Below are positions 27,692-38,100 of a stretch of DNA of 64,000 nucleotides, in pieces (within the stretch, counting starts at the first letter, position 1; every line of letters begins with the position of its first letter). Source of the stretch: an uncultured Spirochaetales bacterium (lineage in GTDB: Bacteria > Spirochaetota > Spirochaetia > Sphaerochaetales > Sphaerochaetaceae); contig CASFTW010000007.1 in the NCBI GenBank assembly GCA_949297785.1, forward strand, positions 30,110-94,109, written 5' to 3'. Under the pieces are notes generated by a model. That model was given only the letters and a program-made list of their open reading frames with translations, searched no databases and was not told the DNA's origin. The translations under genes were made by a program, and so were the position numbers.

Positions 27692-28430
27692 ATGGAATAC
27701 ACGACTTTCATATTCGACAACTACCCCGTCATGCATCTGTGCATCTCGGACAGGTTTCCTCTTCCCTATTCGGTTGGAAAGGAGTATGTGGTGCTGACAC
27801 ATTTTTCATCCGGAAAATGTATGCCCCTTTGAAGAAAGGACAGGTCCTGTAGACTTCACATTCTTCAGTCTGAGAGACAGTGTTGTAACATTTGAAAGGG
27901 AGCCTGACAACCCTGTCGACCCTGATGCTGTCAAAATCCTTGTAGACGGTAAATGGGTCGGTTACTTTTACCGGACAAGCTATGTGCGCTCGCAGCTGCT
28001 CAGATGCTTCCGTAACCCCGGTCGGTTCTATATCATGGGAAAGCTTGAGAACATAGAGCCCGTGGAGGGAAAGCTGAGAATCAATGTCGGCGTCTATGAA
28101 AAACTGTGTCCGGATGAATATCAAAGCATCGGTGTGTTTCCGCTTAAAGACAGCAGAAACACAGCATGGGAATCATCTGAATTCATTTCCCATTTCGTCA
28201 GAGCCGAGAAGGTATACATAAATGGGAAAGTTCTCATAAAGCTTTTCAACCGTGCAGAGGTTTACATAGGAAGGATGTCTTTCAAGAAAGCTGCAATATG
28301 GGACAAGATTCATCTTTTCAAGGATATGAGATTTTACATCAAGGACAGCTGGCTTACAAAAAAAGGAAAAAAGTATTCTGTGGAAGTGTTTGTGAAGAAG
28401 CCGGCCAATATTGCGTTTCAGGAAATCTGA
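27692..28430 (+). pseudogene. HIRAN-like protein gene, apparently frameshifted
   Basis: An ATG at 27692 starts a 46-codon frame (M-E-Y-T-T-F-I-F-D-N) that stops at a TGA near 27830. In another frame, open from 27798 to the stop at 28430, the protein continues with F-E-R-E-P-D-N-P-V-D-P-D-A-V-K-I-L, W-V-G-Y-F-Y-R, which resembles the HIRAN core (E-P-x-N-x-x-D-x-x-A-I, V-G-Y). The two frames overlap at 27798-27830, and joining them there gives one continuous protein of about 245 residues. Either a one-base frameshift has occurred or the sequence has an error. HIRAN domains bind DNA ends and occur near defence nucleases. A shorter intact product from an internal start is possible. Confidence 0.55.
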
Positions 28431-28510
28431 TCAGGATCAGCTTTTGAATATGATGAGATGATGTTCATCAGTGATATCCAGACAAAAAAGAAGAATCAGA
28501 GGAAGATCGC

Positions 28511-28585
28511 ATGATCAATGCATTCACGATTCTGGATGAAATAAGCAAGAAACTCTCAACGATTGTGTTCAGTGAGATGGAATAA
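28511..28585 (+). other. Possible 24-residue reading frame or gene start remnant
   Basis: After GGAAGA an ATG opens a short frame (M-I-N-A-F-T-I-L-D-E-I-S-K-K-L) that stops at 28585, just before the convergent SWIM gene ends. It looks like the N-terminus of a truncated gene. Nothing is recognised. Confidence 0.2.
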
Positions 28586-28593
28586 GACAAAAA

Positions 28594-30327
28594 TCAAACG
28601 CAGAATCCCCTCCTCCTCAGCTCATCTTTCAATGCCGGATGCCGTGGATAGCGTTTCATTACATCTTCAAGTATCTTTTCCGCAGCTGTCTGGCCTTTTT
28701 CATAGGCCCGCAGGTACGCAAGATCTTCAGCAAAATGTGAATAAGCAGAACGATTGCTCATACCAGCTGAAGATCTTTCAGCCCTGGCTGCCGCAAGAGA
28801 GACAACACGATCAGGATAGTATTCATACAAAAGTCTCTCATATAACAGAGGTCTATATGCCGCATTCTTCTCCACCCATTCCATCAGAGCCTCATAATCC
28901 TTTTCGCCAAGCAGAAGAAGCGGCATGTCAGAACCGGCTGTACCAGCATTCTTCAGCTTCTCATAAACCTCTTTCCACTTCCGGCTGCCAGCAAGCTTCT
29001 TGTATTCACGGATCCTGTCAAGATTGTCCTGATGAATGTGCAATATGTTGTATTCAAGCTCGGCTTTGTAATCAGCATCCATGTTGTTTTTCCTGAAAAC
29101 ATCCAGAAGGCGTGAAGAGGCTACTGAATGCAGGTTGATCATGCGGGAAGAGGAAACAGGATTGGCTTCTTTGACCTTGCTGAGAAATTCAATGAGAGAC
29201 TGGGTATCACTTTGCTTCTCATACTCATCAATTCCGGCATCGACAGCCGTCTCGACATCAAGATGGGATGAAATACAGTTCCACATGCCATTCTCATAGC
29301 CGAGCGTTTTAAACGCGAGAATGCATAAACCTACAGACCACCTGTCATCCTCACTGCCATATTTCTCTATTACCTTTTCTGCAAGAGCTTCATCCTCAAT
29401 AACTGCAAGCATCATTTTCACAAAGGAATAATAATGTCCTGTATAGCTGTCCACTCTCTCAAGAGCGGCGGAAAGACGGTTTTTCATCTGCAGATGCACT
29501 TGTGTGTCTGCACCGGTATATGCAGATTCCAATACGGACAATATTTCATCCTCGATATCTGCACTGCCGCCCATTGTCCGCTCTTCAATAATGGGGAAAG
29601 GAATGTTGTTCCATGCGTAAAGCGCTACATCAAAAGCCTCTGCGAACTGCCCTTTATCAAGCAGGATGGGAAGGTCCTCACCAAGTATCTTATCAAGTTT
29701 GATTACAGCATCTTCCATATCCTCATTGAAATCGGAGTACCAGTCACCATCATCAGCATTGCGGAGATCAAATGAAGCACTGTATATTTCATTCTCAAGT
29801 TTCTGAACGTATGAGTGCGGCATTTTATCTGCATAGGTGAGAAGAATATTATCTGATATATCACTGTGGGAAGAGGCAAGTTCAAGGACGAGAGACTCAA
29901 GTTCTTCCTTTTTCATTTTCCTAACTATTTCCCTGATTTTCGACTCAGATGTCTCATGAGTTTCTTCAGAAGCTGCAGGCTTGATATCTGTATCGTCTTT
30001 GACAGAAATATCACCAAGACCTCCATCACCGTCCAGTTCAAGCGCATACAGCACGGCTGCCTCATGCTTGCAGTAATTCCCCTCCTGAGAATAAGGACAG
30101 TCACAGTCGGCATCGATGAAGTCATCATTCTCATCCACATCAATCGTCACGGTGTATTTCCATGATCCCTCCACCGTGGCAGTATAACCGCCTTCAGTTT
30201 TCTCTATATCAAGTACGTTGCCGTTTTCATAATATTCATATCCCCTGTTGAGGATTCTTGATGAAAAACAGTCTTTCCACTCTCCGTTCATGATTTCACC
30301 CAAATTCCGTACTCTTTGTTCTGACAT
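28594..30327 (-). CDS. SWIM zinc-finger protein
   Basis: The 577-residue protein carries a SWIM motif near residues 75-95: C-D-C-P, then a gap and C-K-H-E-A-A-V-L-Y-A-L (CxCx(n)CxH). The N-terminal ~75 residues (R-G-x-E-Y-Y-E-N-G-N-V) are typical of this kind, as is a long helical repeat region to the C-terminus (tetratricopeptide-like helix pairs, residues ~280-570). SWIM proteins bind DNA or protein; such stand-alone bacterial forms have no assigned function. It sits inside a group of nuclease and toxin-antitoxin-like genes. Confidence 0.8.
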   Translation of the reverse strand: MSEQRVRNLGEIMNGEWKDCFSSRILNRGYEYYENGNVLDIEKTEGGYTATVEGSWKYTVTIDVDENDDFIDADCDCPYSQEGNYCKHEAAVLYALELDGDGGLGDISVKDDTDIKPAASEETHETSESKIREIVRKMKKEELESLVLELASSHSDISDNILLTYADKMPHSYVQKLENEIYSASFDLRNADDGDWYSDFNEDMEDAVIKLDKILGEDLPILLDKGQFAEAFDVALYAWNNIPFPIIEERTMGGSADIEDEILSVLESAYTGADTQVHLQMKNRLSAALERVDSYTGHYYSFVKMMLAVIEDEALAEKVIEKYGSEDDRWSVGLCILAFKTLGYENGMWNCISSHLDVETAVDAGIDEYEKQSDTQSLIEFLSKVKEANPVSSSRMINLHSVASSRLLDVFRKNNMDADYKAELEYNILHIHQDNLDRIREYKKLAGSRKWKEVYEKLKNAGTAGSDMPLLLLGEKDYEALMEWVEKNAAYRPLLYERLLYEYYPDRVVSLAAARAERSSAGMSNRSAYSHFAEDLAYLRAYEKGQTAAEKILEDVMKRYPRHPALKDELRRRGFCV

Positions 30328-30531
30328 TTAGATTGTGGAAGATTCAGAAGCTCCAGCTTTTTTCCTCAGCATGCCTGTCAGAAAACGTTTTGCCTTGTGA
30401 TTTAAGACCAGAGCATCAACGTTCCTTTTAAAATCGTCTGAGAGATCATGCCACGATGAAAACCAGTTTATAATGAAAACATGATCAGCATGTTGCTCAA
30501 ATCTGTCCATATGCAAGATTCTATCATCCAT
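30328..30531 (-). CDS. Small hypothetical protein upstream of SWIM gene
   Basis: A 67-codon frame ends exactly one base before the SWIM start codon. Its composition is protein-like (F-I-I-N-W-F-S-S-W-H-D-L, then a basic helical segment K-A-K-R-F-L-T-G-M-L-R-K-K) but there is no clear ribosome binding site and no family is recognised. It may be a remnant of a larger gene. Confidence 0.3.
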   Translation of the reverse strand: MDDRILHMDRFEQHADHVFIINWFSSWHDLSDDFKRNVDALVLNHKAKRFLTGMLRKKAGASESSTI

Positions 30532-30609
30532 TATGGCTTAAATAAATACCCGGACAGAAGAAAAATGTTTTCCGCTTCCGGTTTCCATTAAAGAATTAAT
30601 TTCGTTTTT

Positions 30610-30615
30610 TATAAT
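30610..30615 (+). promoter_or_regulatory. -10 box of the hipBA-like operon
   Basis: A perfect TATAAT lies 18 nt before the palindrome that overlaps the hipB start. The -35 match is weak (TTAATT at a short distance). Confidence 0.35.
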
Positions 30616-30632
30616 TTACATATTACAGTTTT

Positions 30633-30652
30633 ATGTTTATTATTATAAACAT
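30633..30652. promoter_or_regulatory. Palindromic operator overlapping the hipB start
   Basis: Perfect 20-base dyad ATGTTTAT-TATT-ATAAACAT. Its last two bases are the A and T of the preferred hipB start codon. This is where the HipB-like repressor would autoregulate. Confidence 0.55.
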
Positions 30653-30944
30653 GAAGAAAGAGGTTGTACTATACCCGAGAGAAAAGAGAATGCTTCTTCA
30701 GGTCGGACGTCAGATCAGGCTTGCAAGACTGAGAAGGAAAGCATCATGTGAGCTTACCGCAGAAAGGGCGAAGATCTCACGTGCAACACTGTGGAAAATC
30801 GAAAAAGGAGACCCTACAGTTTCAATGGGAGCTTACCTTTCCGTACTTTTCGCACTGCGTCTGGAAAAGGATATCCTTTCACTTGCAAGAGAAGATGAGG
30901 AAGGCCATGAACTGCAGGATGAAAGACTGCTGATGAAGGTATGA
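30651..30944 (+). CDS. HipB-like XRE antitoxin/regulator
   Basis: The protein (97 residues from the ATG at 30651) is a single helix-turn-helix domain: L-L-Q-V-G-R-Q-I-R-L-A-R-L-R-R-K, then A-E-R-A-K-I-S-R-A-T-L-W-K-I-E-K-G. It is followed directly (3 bases) by the HipA-like kinase, so it is the likely antitoxin and autorepressor. An upstream ATG at 30633 would add six residues but sits inside the operator dyad. No Shine-Dalgarno sequence is present, so translation may start near the mRNA end. Confidence 0.8.
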   Translation: MKKEVVLYPREKRMLLQVGRQIRLARLRRKASCELTAERAKISRATLWKIEKGDPTVSMGAYLSVLFALRLEKDILSLAREDEEGHELQDERLLMKV

Positions 30945-30947
30945 TTT

Positions 30948-32156
30948 ATGAAAAATGTCATAACAATAAAAGCTGATTTTGATTTTCTCCCTGATGAGCA
31001 GACAATCGGGCGTCTGGAAGTTGATACCATTTCCGGCCGTGGCGACAGATTCATGCTCACATTTGATAAAGGCTGGATATCAGCACACCCTGATATTGTG
31101 CTTGATCCATCACTTTCCTCTTCATCTGCCTATTTTTCAAGCAGCATTAATATCCCATTTCTCTCAGACCTGATGCCGGACAGATGGGGTCGCATTCTTA
31201 TTTCACGCCATGAAGCAAGACTTGCTGAAAAAGAAGGAAGAAAACCGCGGGCCTGCAGTGATCTTGATTACCTTCTGAAAAGTGATGATATGACAAGAAA
31301 AGGAGGTATAAGACTGCAAAGAGAAGACGGAACATACTTTTCGTCTGAAGGTGTCTCAATTCCTCCTGTCTCAAAACTGGGCGACTATATTGATATGGTT
31401 GCCGATTATGAGAAAAATGGAACCGGGTGCGCATGGCTTGAAGATTTCTTCTCATCATCCTCTTCTCTTGGGGGTGCCCGTCCAAAAATCAATGTAATTG
31501 ACACAGAAGGCAACCTGTGGATTGCAAAAGTACCTTCTCTAAACGATCAGTATGACATAGGAGCATGGGAAAAAGTGGCAATGGATATTGCCCGTAAAGC
31601 CGGTATTAAAACACCTCAGACGATGCTGATTGCCCACAGAAACGGTTATCACACATTCCTCTCAAAACGATTTGACAGGAAATACGGGAAACGCATTCAC
31701 ATGGCATCGGCACTCTGTCTGCTCAATTTGAAAAACAGTAATGATGCCTCTTTTCTTGATATTGCGGAAATTATCTCACAGTACTCAAAGCAGCCGAAAA
31801 CGGACTTGAAAGAACTGTACAGGCGTCTGGTTTTCAGTGCCATGATAAACAACACAGACAACCATTTGCGCAACCATTCATTCCTTTTAACACCTGATGG
31901 CTGGATACTTTCCCCGGCATATGATCTTAATCCTTCAATACATGGCAGAGAATCTGTACTGGCTGTTGATGAAGGTATCCACAGCTTCTCTATGGCTGCG
32001 ATTAAGGAAACAGCTTTGTTTTATAATCTCGAAAAGGCAGAAGCCATGAAAATAATCAATGAAGTAAGTGACGCTATATCACAATGGGAAAGCATGGCAC
32101 GCAGTTTCGGCCTGACAAAAGAAGTTCCGCTTATGAGAAGTGCATTCGGCTTATAG
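30948..32156 (+). CDS. HipA-like Ser/Thr kinase toxin
   Basis: The 402-residue protein has the HipA N-terminal domain and a kinase core: G-G-A-R-P-K-I near 180 (P-loop region), W-I-A-K-V-P-S as the ATP-lysine strand, N-N-T-D-N-H-L-R-N-H catalytic loop near 300, and S-P-A-Y-D-L-N-P metal-binding loop near 322. All are intact. HipA kinases phosphorylate translation factors such as GltX and halt growth, and HipB counters them. The D-R-W-G segment near 85 is typical. The order hipB-hipA matches the E. coli pair. Confidence 0.88.
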   Translation: MKNVITIKADFDFLPDEQTIGRLEVDTISGRGDRFMLTFDKGWISAHPDIVLDPSLSSSSAYFSSSINIPFLSDLMPDRWGRILISRHEARLAEKEGRKPRACSDLDYLLKSDDMTRKGGIRLQREDGTYFSSEGVSIPPVSKLGDYIDMVADYEKNGTGCAWLEDFFSSSSSLGGARPKINVIDTEGNLWIAKVPSLNDQYDIGAWEKVAMDIARKAGIKTPQTMLIAHRNGYHTFLSKRFDRKYGKRIHMASALCLLNLKNSNDASFLDIAEIISQYSKQPKTDLKELYRRLVFSAMINNTDNHLRNHSFLLTPDGWILSPAYDLNPSIHGRESVLAVDEGIHSFSMAAIKETALFYNLEKAEAMKIINEVSDAISQWESMARSFGLTKEVPLMRSAFGL

Positions 32157-32240
32157 TAAAAGTTCCTGCTTATGTATTGTCCCTGCCCCTGCATCCGGCT
32201 AGAATTCCTCATTGTTGTCATTTGAAGGAGAAGATGAGGA

Positions 32241-33095
32241 ATGTTATATCTCATTGCGGGGTTCATCTGTAGCGCACTGGTATCGATCGTACTGAAGATA
32301 AGCGACAGGAGGGAATACGACAGATACGGCATGCTGGCCGTGAATTACCTTACGTGTCTGATTCCATTTCTCATATCACAGAGGAATAAGTCATTTCCTC
32401 CTTTTGACAGTGATTTCGTTTTCTGCATGCTGCTGGCACTCGGGAACGGAGCGATGTACCTCACAGGGATGGCAATAAACCAGATGAACGTTAAGAGAAA
32501 CGGTGCTGTCCTGCAGGCATCTTTCGCCCGGCTTGGAGTCATGGTCCCGACCTGTCTTGCAATAGTGCTGTTCGGAGAAAGGCCGACTTTGTTGCAGGCT
32601 GCAGGAATAATCATCGTTCTTGCGGCATTCTGCATCATGAACATCAGGGAAAAGAATGAAGATGAAAAAAGTGCAAGGACAAAGCCTGCTTTCTTCCTTC
32701 TGCTCATGGGACTGCTCTTCGGCGGGCTTGCCGACAGCATGCTGAAAGTCTTTGAGGAGTTAGGCTCAGCCAGTCTTGATGAATGGTTCATGGGACTCAC
32801 TTTCATCTCGGCTGCCATTATGTGCATCATCATGACAATCGCAGGAAAAGGGAAAATCTGGAAAACAGAAATCATCACGGGAATGTGTCTGGGCATTCCC
32901 AATTACCTCTCTTCTCTCTTTCTGCTAAAATCATTGTCAAGCGTGAGTGCGTATATTGCCTACCCGACATACAGTGTCGGAGCGATCCTTGCGGTCATCG
33001 CGGCAAGTTCCCTCTTCTTCCACGAGAGACTTTCGAAATACAGCCGCATCGGCATACTCTTGATCATAAGCGCAATAATAATGCTGAATGTCTGA
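32241..33095 (+). CDS. DMT superfamily transporter (EamA-like)
   Basis: The 284-residue protein has about ten hydrophobic segments in two similar halves, the EamA duplication. The first half has A-L-V-S-I-V-L-K and the A-S-F-A-R-L-G-V-M-V-P segment with L-F-G-E-R-P near 115; the second ends F-F-H-E-R-L-S-K-Y, both being the conserved glutamate-containing turn of the family. It exports or imports a small metabolite; substrate unknown. AAGGAG lies 11 nt upstream of the ATG. Confidence 0.85.
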   Translation: MLYLIAGFICSALVSIVLKISDRREYDRYGMLAVNYLTCLIPFLISQRNKSFPPFDSDFVFCMLLALGNGAMYLTGMAINQMNVKRNGAVLQASFARLGVMVPTCLAIVLFGERPTLLQAAGIIIVLAAFCIMNIREKNEDEKSARTKPAFFLLLMGLLFGGLADSMLKVFEELGSASLDEWFMGLTFISAAIMCIIMTIAGKGKIWKTEIITGMCLGIPNYLSSLFLLKSLSSVSAYIAYPTYSVGAILAVIAASSLFFHERLSKYSRIGILLIISAIIMLNV

Positions 33096-33153
33096 AATTC
33101 TTCTTTCATTGAAGCTGATGCATCAACAGGATAAATAGGCTATCATTCATCAC

Positions 33154-34395
33154 ATGCAGTCATTAAAGAGAAGACTTGTGATGGGGTTTACGGTATTTGC
33201 GATGTTCTTCGGTGCCGGCAACCTTATATTCCCCTCTTTCCTTGCCTATCAGGCAGGAAGTGATGTGATACCTGCCTTTACGGGTTTTGCACTGTCGGCA
33301 ACACTTCTGCCGACTATTGCGATCATCGCAGTGACACGCATGGGCAGCCTTGAAAAGCTTGCAGACCGTGTGCATCCCGTTTTCAGCAGAATCCTCACGA
33401 TCATTGTCTACCTTGCAATAGGACCGCTCCTTGCGATTCCCAGAACAGCCAGCACAAGCTATGAAATGGTAGCTATTGCAACCAATACGGATTCAGGTAT
33501 TGCAGCCTTTGTTTACAGTGCACTTTTCTTTACACTTGCCGCTCTTGTGGCATTGAAGCCGGAAAAGCTTTCAAAACGGCTGGGAAAGATTACATCTCCC
33601 CTTCTCATTCTCCTCATAATCATTCTCTTTGCAGGAACGCTCCTCAACACTGATGCCGTAAGGGGAAATGGTACAGGAGCGTATTCATCCTCTCCTCTTT
33701 CCAGAGGGTTCACGGAGGGCTACCAGACAATGGATGCAGTGGCTGGCCTTGTATTCGGTTCAATCATCGCAATGAACGTGAGAAAAGCCGGTGTGGAAGA
33801 AGAGAAAGTGAATAGGGAATGCATCATCGCAGCTTTTACCGGAGGATTCCTTCTCCTGGCTGTTTACTGTGCACTCGCTGTCACAGGAACATTTTCACAT
33901 GCATTCATAAATAATGCATCCAATGGCGCGGCAGTTCTTGCTGCGACAGCAGATGTCATCTTTCCCTCAACGGGGAAATTCCTGATTGCCGCAATCTTCG
34001 TTCTCGCCTGCTTCAACACCTGCACAGGGCTTCTCTCATCATGCGGACAGTACTTCGCAACACTTGTTCCATCACTGTCAAGGGAAAAATGGATATCGGT
34101 CTTTTCACTCATTTCCCTTCTGACAGCAACGGCAGGGCTGGATACGATTGTGAGAATTTCCTCTCCCATACTTGAGATAATCTACCCTGCGGCAATAACG
34201 CTGATGATCCTTGCACTGCTGAGACATGACAGCAATTACCGGTTCACCTGGATTCTTCCGGTATTCACGTCACTGGTCTTCTCTGTCCTGTCTATGATTA
34301 CGGGAATCAGTTTCATCTGGATTGTTCCCGTCATTGCCGCAGCGGCAACAGGAATACTTATCGACAGAAGGAAAATGGTGAGGTCTGTTCATTGA
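33154..34395 (+). CDS. brnQ: Branched-chain amino acid transporter BrnQ family
   Basis: The 413-residue protein starts G-F-T-V-F-A-M-F-F-G-A-G-N-L-I-F-P and has about twelve membrane segments. The first motif and G-P-L-L-A-I-P-R-T-A near 95 identify the LIVCS/BrnQ family of cation-coupled leucine, isoleucine and valine importers. It follows the DMT gene by 58 bases and is the last chromosomal gene before the left island boundary. Confidence 0.92.
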   Translation: MQSLKRRLVMGFTVFAMFFGAGNLIFPSFLAYQAGSDVIPAFTGFALSATLLPTIAIIAVTRMGSLEKLADRVHPVFSRILTIIVYLAIGPLLAIPRTASTSYEMVAIATNTDSGIAAFVYSALFFTLAALVALKPEKLSKRLGKITSPLLILLIIILFAGTLLNTDAVRGNGTGAYSSSPLSRGFTEGYQTMDAVAGLVFGSIIAMNVRKAGVEEEKVNRECIIAAFTGGFLLLAVYCALAVTGTFSHAFINNASNGAAVLAATADVIFPSTGKFLIAAIFVLACFNTCTGLLSSCGQYFATLVPSLSREKWISVFSLISLLTATAGLDTIVRISSPILEIIYPAAITLMILALLRHDSNYRFTWILPVFTSLVFSVLSMITGISFIWIVPVIAAAATGILIDRRKMVRSVH

Positions 34396-34846
34396 CTGAC
34401 ACAAATGAAAGGCCTGCGGCCGTCTCAAGTAAAGCAGAATGATATTTTCAATGCTGGGTTTCACTTTGACACAGGTGAGTGCAATCGCAAAATTATAAAT
34501 GATTCATCAGGAATGATATGAAATCAGAAGTGCACATACCGGAAATTCTTGTCTGACAGACAGAGCAATGGATACTTCAAGTTGAACTGTTGCATAATTT
34601 GCAACAATTGCCTTATCTTCAAGTTTCCAATCAGAAAATAGCTGTATCCACCTCTTGTGAAAATAATCGGCGACTTCATACTTGTTCATGGGGGACCGGC
34701 AGCGGCTAAGCCGCACCAGAACCCAATAATAATTTTACAGAAACAGATTGATGACAATAACTGTCACCATGAGGAAACCGCCATAAAAACAGTATCGTGT
34801 TTATGGTGGATATTTTCTAATATTTGTTAGAGTATAAGTACTTATT
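34396..34846. other. Gene-poor stretch outside the island with one hairpin
   Basis: No convincing gene is seen. A 69-codon minus-strand frame at 34507-34716 has protein-like composition but no recognised family. A two-tier hairpin spans 34689-34725 (TGGG paired with CCCA, GCGGC-TAA-GCCGC inside). A perfect palindrome ATAAGTACTTAT (34834-34845) sits directly beside the left attachment sequence. Confidence 0.4.
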
Positions 34847-34864
34847 TCACTCCCACTCGATTGT
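34847..34864 (-). repeat. Left attachment site: guaA 3'-end remnant
   Basis: TCACTCCCACTCGATTGT on the plus strand reads on the minus strand as T-I-E-W-E-stop, the invariant C-terminus of GMP synthetase GuaA. There is no further guaA homology beyond it. The same peptide end recurs at 63764 in the same orientation with only three silent differences, so the two mark the ends of an inserted element. Confidence 0.7.
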
Positions 34865-34913
34865 GATATTTAATATAATATATATCTATTATATGGAATT
34901 ATAGAATATCTTA

Positions 34914-34925
34914 TTGTAATATAAG
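34914..34925 (+). repeat. Left copy of a subterminal inverted repeat
   Basis: TTGTAATATAAG here is repeated in inverted orientation at 63724-63735, 49 nt and 28 nt inside the respective attachment sites. It extends to a short palindrome CTTAT-N6-ATAAG (34910-34925). It may be a recombinase-binding site. Confidence 0.45.
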
Positions 34926-35116
34926 TATTTAACATACATAACTCACGCTAGGTCTTATGAGCAAATGGCAGAAATTCGGCATGAAAATGCATATCAGCGT
35001 TACCATGTAAAAATAATTTAAATAACTTGAAAAAAAACTTTTTCAGGGTAAATATTATAGAAGTAAGAGATTTTCATGAAAGATCCGGTCTATCATAGAA
35101 TCGCTGAGGACACAAA

Positions 35117-38100
35117 ATGTTCATGACCTACTCTGCATCAATACTCAAGATGAGATTGAGCAAATTCATTGTTAAAAACTCGATTGACGAACAGACACTT
35201 CTGCGAGTCTATGCCTATTATGCTGCAAGTCATGATGAAAAATTACATTATCTCTTGGCTGATGATTTCTTTAAAATTAAGGTAAATGAGAAAGAAACCT
35301 TTTCTTGTCTTGATCTTCCATCAGCACTCTCACCCTATTTTCTCCGCTATGACATAAACAGATTCATCACTACTGTCGTCCCCAATATCGTTGGCGACTG
35401 CCAGAAGATATCGCGGCTGATTGAAGAGAAAAAGTTCATTGCAACAACCAGCTTCCGATATGATCAGGAATCCCATGTGAACATGTCGGAAGAATTGACA
35501 ATAAGCTTTGCAATTCTTCACATCAAAGAGAAGTTCACTGATCTCATAGCATCCGGAGGCGGTCCCAAAGATAAGGACAAAGAATGGTTGTACAACTCTT
35601 ACCTGACAGAAGTCAGAAAAAAGAGATTCCCGTATATTGCCGAAATCGTATACTTCAACCTTCTGGCCGAGAATACACTACTCCTACGCCAGGACGACTA
35701 CCTGAGGTTCTTTACACTTAGAGCTTACGCAAAGCCATTTGATGCGATGACCAGTCTCTACAACAAACTTGGACTCACAAAACAGGAATTGTTCTGGATC
35801 CTTGCCGAAGGTCATGCGCTGACAAAGAAACGAGTAGATCATTCGATATTCTCAGGTATGGAAGATGGACCGGAGAAAGATTCACTGAAGAATGATGCCT
35901 TCAATATTATCAAGGAGCTTCCCTCTCCTGCCACAGCATTAGCAATAGCGGAAAACACCAAGAAGAGAAAGACCCGTAAATCAAAAAAAGAAATAGAGGA
36001 ACTCCTATCAGATTCTACCAATGTCAAAGCGATTCATTCTTCAGATACTCCTTTGGAACTTTCCCTAGTATTCAACACCTTTGCCGCCGAAGTCGCCTCA
36101 ATGCAATCGAAGAAAGATGAATGCATCATCATGTTCCCATCTGCGATGTTCGTCATGAAATGGATAGACAACAGATTTGTCTCAAATCAGAAGGCCACAT
36201 TCGTGATTCCATCAGAACCAGTACTGCTTCTCCTTGAGGCATCATATGGCCACGACTCCGTCTATAGGGATTCCAATGAATGGAATATCAGATTCGTTCT
36301 GTATGAAGACTGGAAAAGAACAATATCAGAAGGAGATGGCATATCGGCAAGTTTCATTCTCATATTCGAAAACCACATCGAGACACTTGAAGGAGTCGGC
36401 TCAGTACGGGATGTCGGCGTTTTCATTACAAGCAATCTGAAGGAGCAGAGTCATGATTCCACAATCTACTGCCTCTCTCCAGAAAAATACATCGATGAAC
36501 AGAATTCGATCCTTCATCAGTTCTGCATTCAAAATGCCTTTTCTTCCATGGTTATAGAAGAAGCAGTCTCAGCACCTCGCAAAGGGCAAAAGGAACCTAT
36601 GACTGCATTCAGCAATCCCAGGCTTGCAAAGAAGCTGTTCTGGAAAGCCTGCCATATTGAAAACTGGGACGGCATGACACGGATAACATTTCTGCGAAAC
36701 GACTCTTCCATCCTTGCTCTCTTCGGTAAATTAGGAGATCTATGGGATGGCAATGGAAGGATGCTGACTCAGGAAGGAGCAATAAGTCTCACTGTCAATC
36801 TCCTCGACAAGACGAACAGCCCAAAGCTCTCACTGAGGCAGTTCTGCAACAACCCGCATAAAGTTGCGAAAAAAAGAGTTAAAGCCCGCAACAAACTTTC
36901 ATTTTCAAAAGAAATTGACTTCTGGTACACGGTTTCAGAAGCAAGTGTTTACAAGAAGGGGAATTTGCCGGCAAGTAAAAAAAAGATAAAAGTCGATGTG
37001 CGACATATAAAGAGACCTGAAGCGGAAGAAAGAAGGAATGTCAGGGGCAAAGGACTAAACAACATAATCGAAGGTGCTCATGCAGACTTCTATATTAACC
37101 GAACACTTGCTTCGAACGAAGATTATCTAAACCAATACATATTCACCTACTACCCCATTAAGAAGTTCTACGAAAAAAATGAAAATGGGGAGTTGGTCGT
37201 AAAGCGGTACCCCCGAGAAATCATTTCCAAAGTGTATCAGGAAGAACTAAAAGGACAGGATCTGACGCTGAAGACATTTCTGTTCATACATGAAGAAATA
37301 GACAATGTCAAACTTTCATCATCAGAACGTAAAATTGTCTGCCTGCATGACATACTTGAACCGCTACTTGATATTCACTGTTCGATGCTTACAGCAGACG
37401 ATTTCCTTGATGCTATCGAAGAAACAATGCCTGACCGTTCAGTAACAACCCATCTGGATATACTTGCTGCAATCAGAAAGCTGCTTGTCGGTTCAGGAAA
37501 TGAAACAGAGGGAAAGACAATCATAGACAGCATCATTTATGATGAAAACAAGTTTACGAGGTCAATGTCAAAGCTCCGCAGTGCACTGGGGAAGAAGCAT
37601 TTTTCACTTGATGAATTCACTAAGCTGTATGAGATGATTGTAAGACGGCTCGACTCCAATCCAATCTACTACGGCATACTGATAAGACTCTTCACCGGGC
37701 TTGAATCGAATATTGTGTCATCTCTCTGCTGGAAAGACTATAAACATGACCCTGATTACGATTTCAATTTCTTCATCATATATCGTCAGATACCAGGAAA
37801 TGGCAAGAACATTCCTCTTCCACTCATGATGGATTCAGACATCCGCCGGCTCCCTCTTTCAAAGACGTTGGCGTCACATCTGGACAAACTGAAGAAAAAA
37901 AGAGGACGCCAAGAAGAGTCAATCCTTTCATATGACCCCGATAAAGATGATGAGGAAGAGGATGACGCATCAGAAAACTACTATCATGACAACGATGACA
38001 ATGAAACAGCTACAGAAGTCAGCAACGGGCAAGACAAGGGAAAATCAGCAACTGCGCAAAAAAAAGAACCAGGATATACATATATAGTCAAAGACTCAAA

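Noticed and set aside
34507..34716. A 69-codon minus-strand gene before the island
   Set aside because: No ribosome binding site and no recognisable family; its frame runs into the hairpin at 34689. Kept only as a note.
34396..35116. tRNA gene as the integration target
   Set aside because: No cloverleaf or T-loop sequence is seen near either island end; the guaA C-terminus explains the duplicated sequence.
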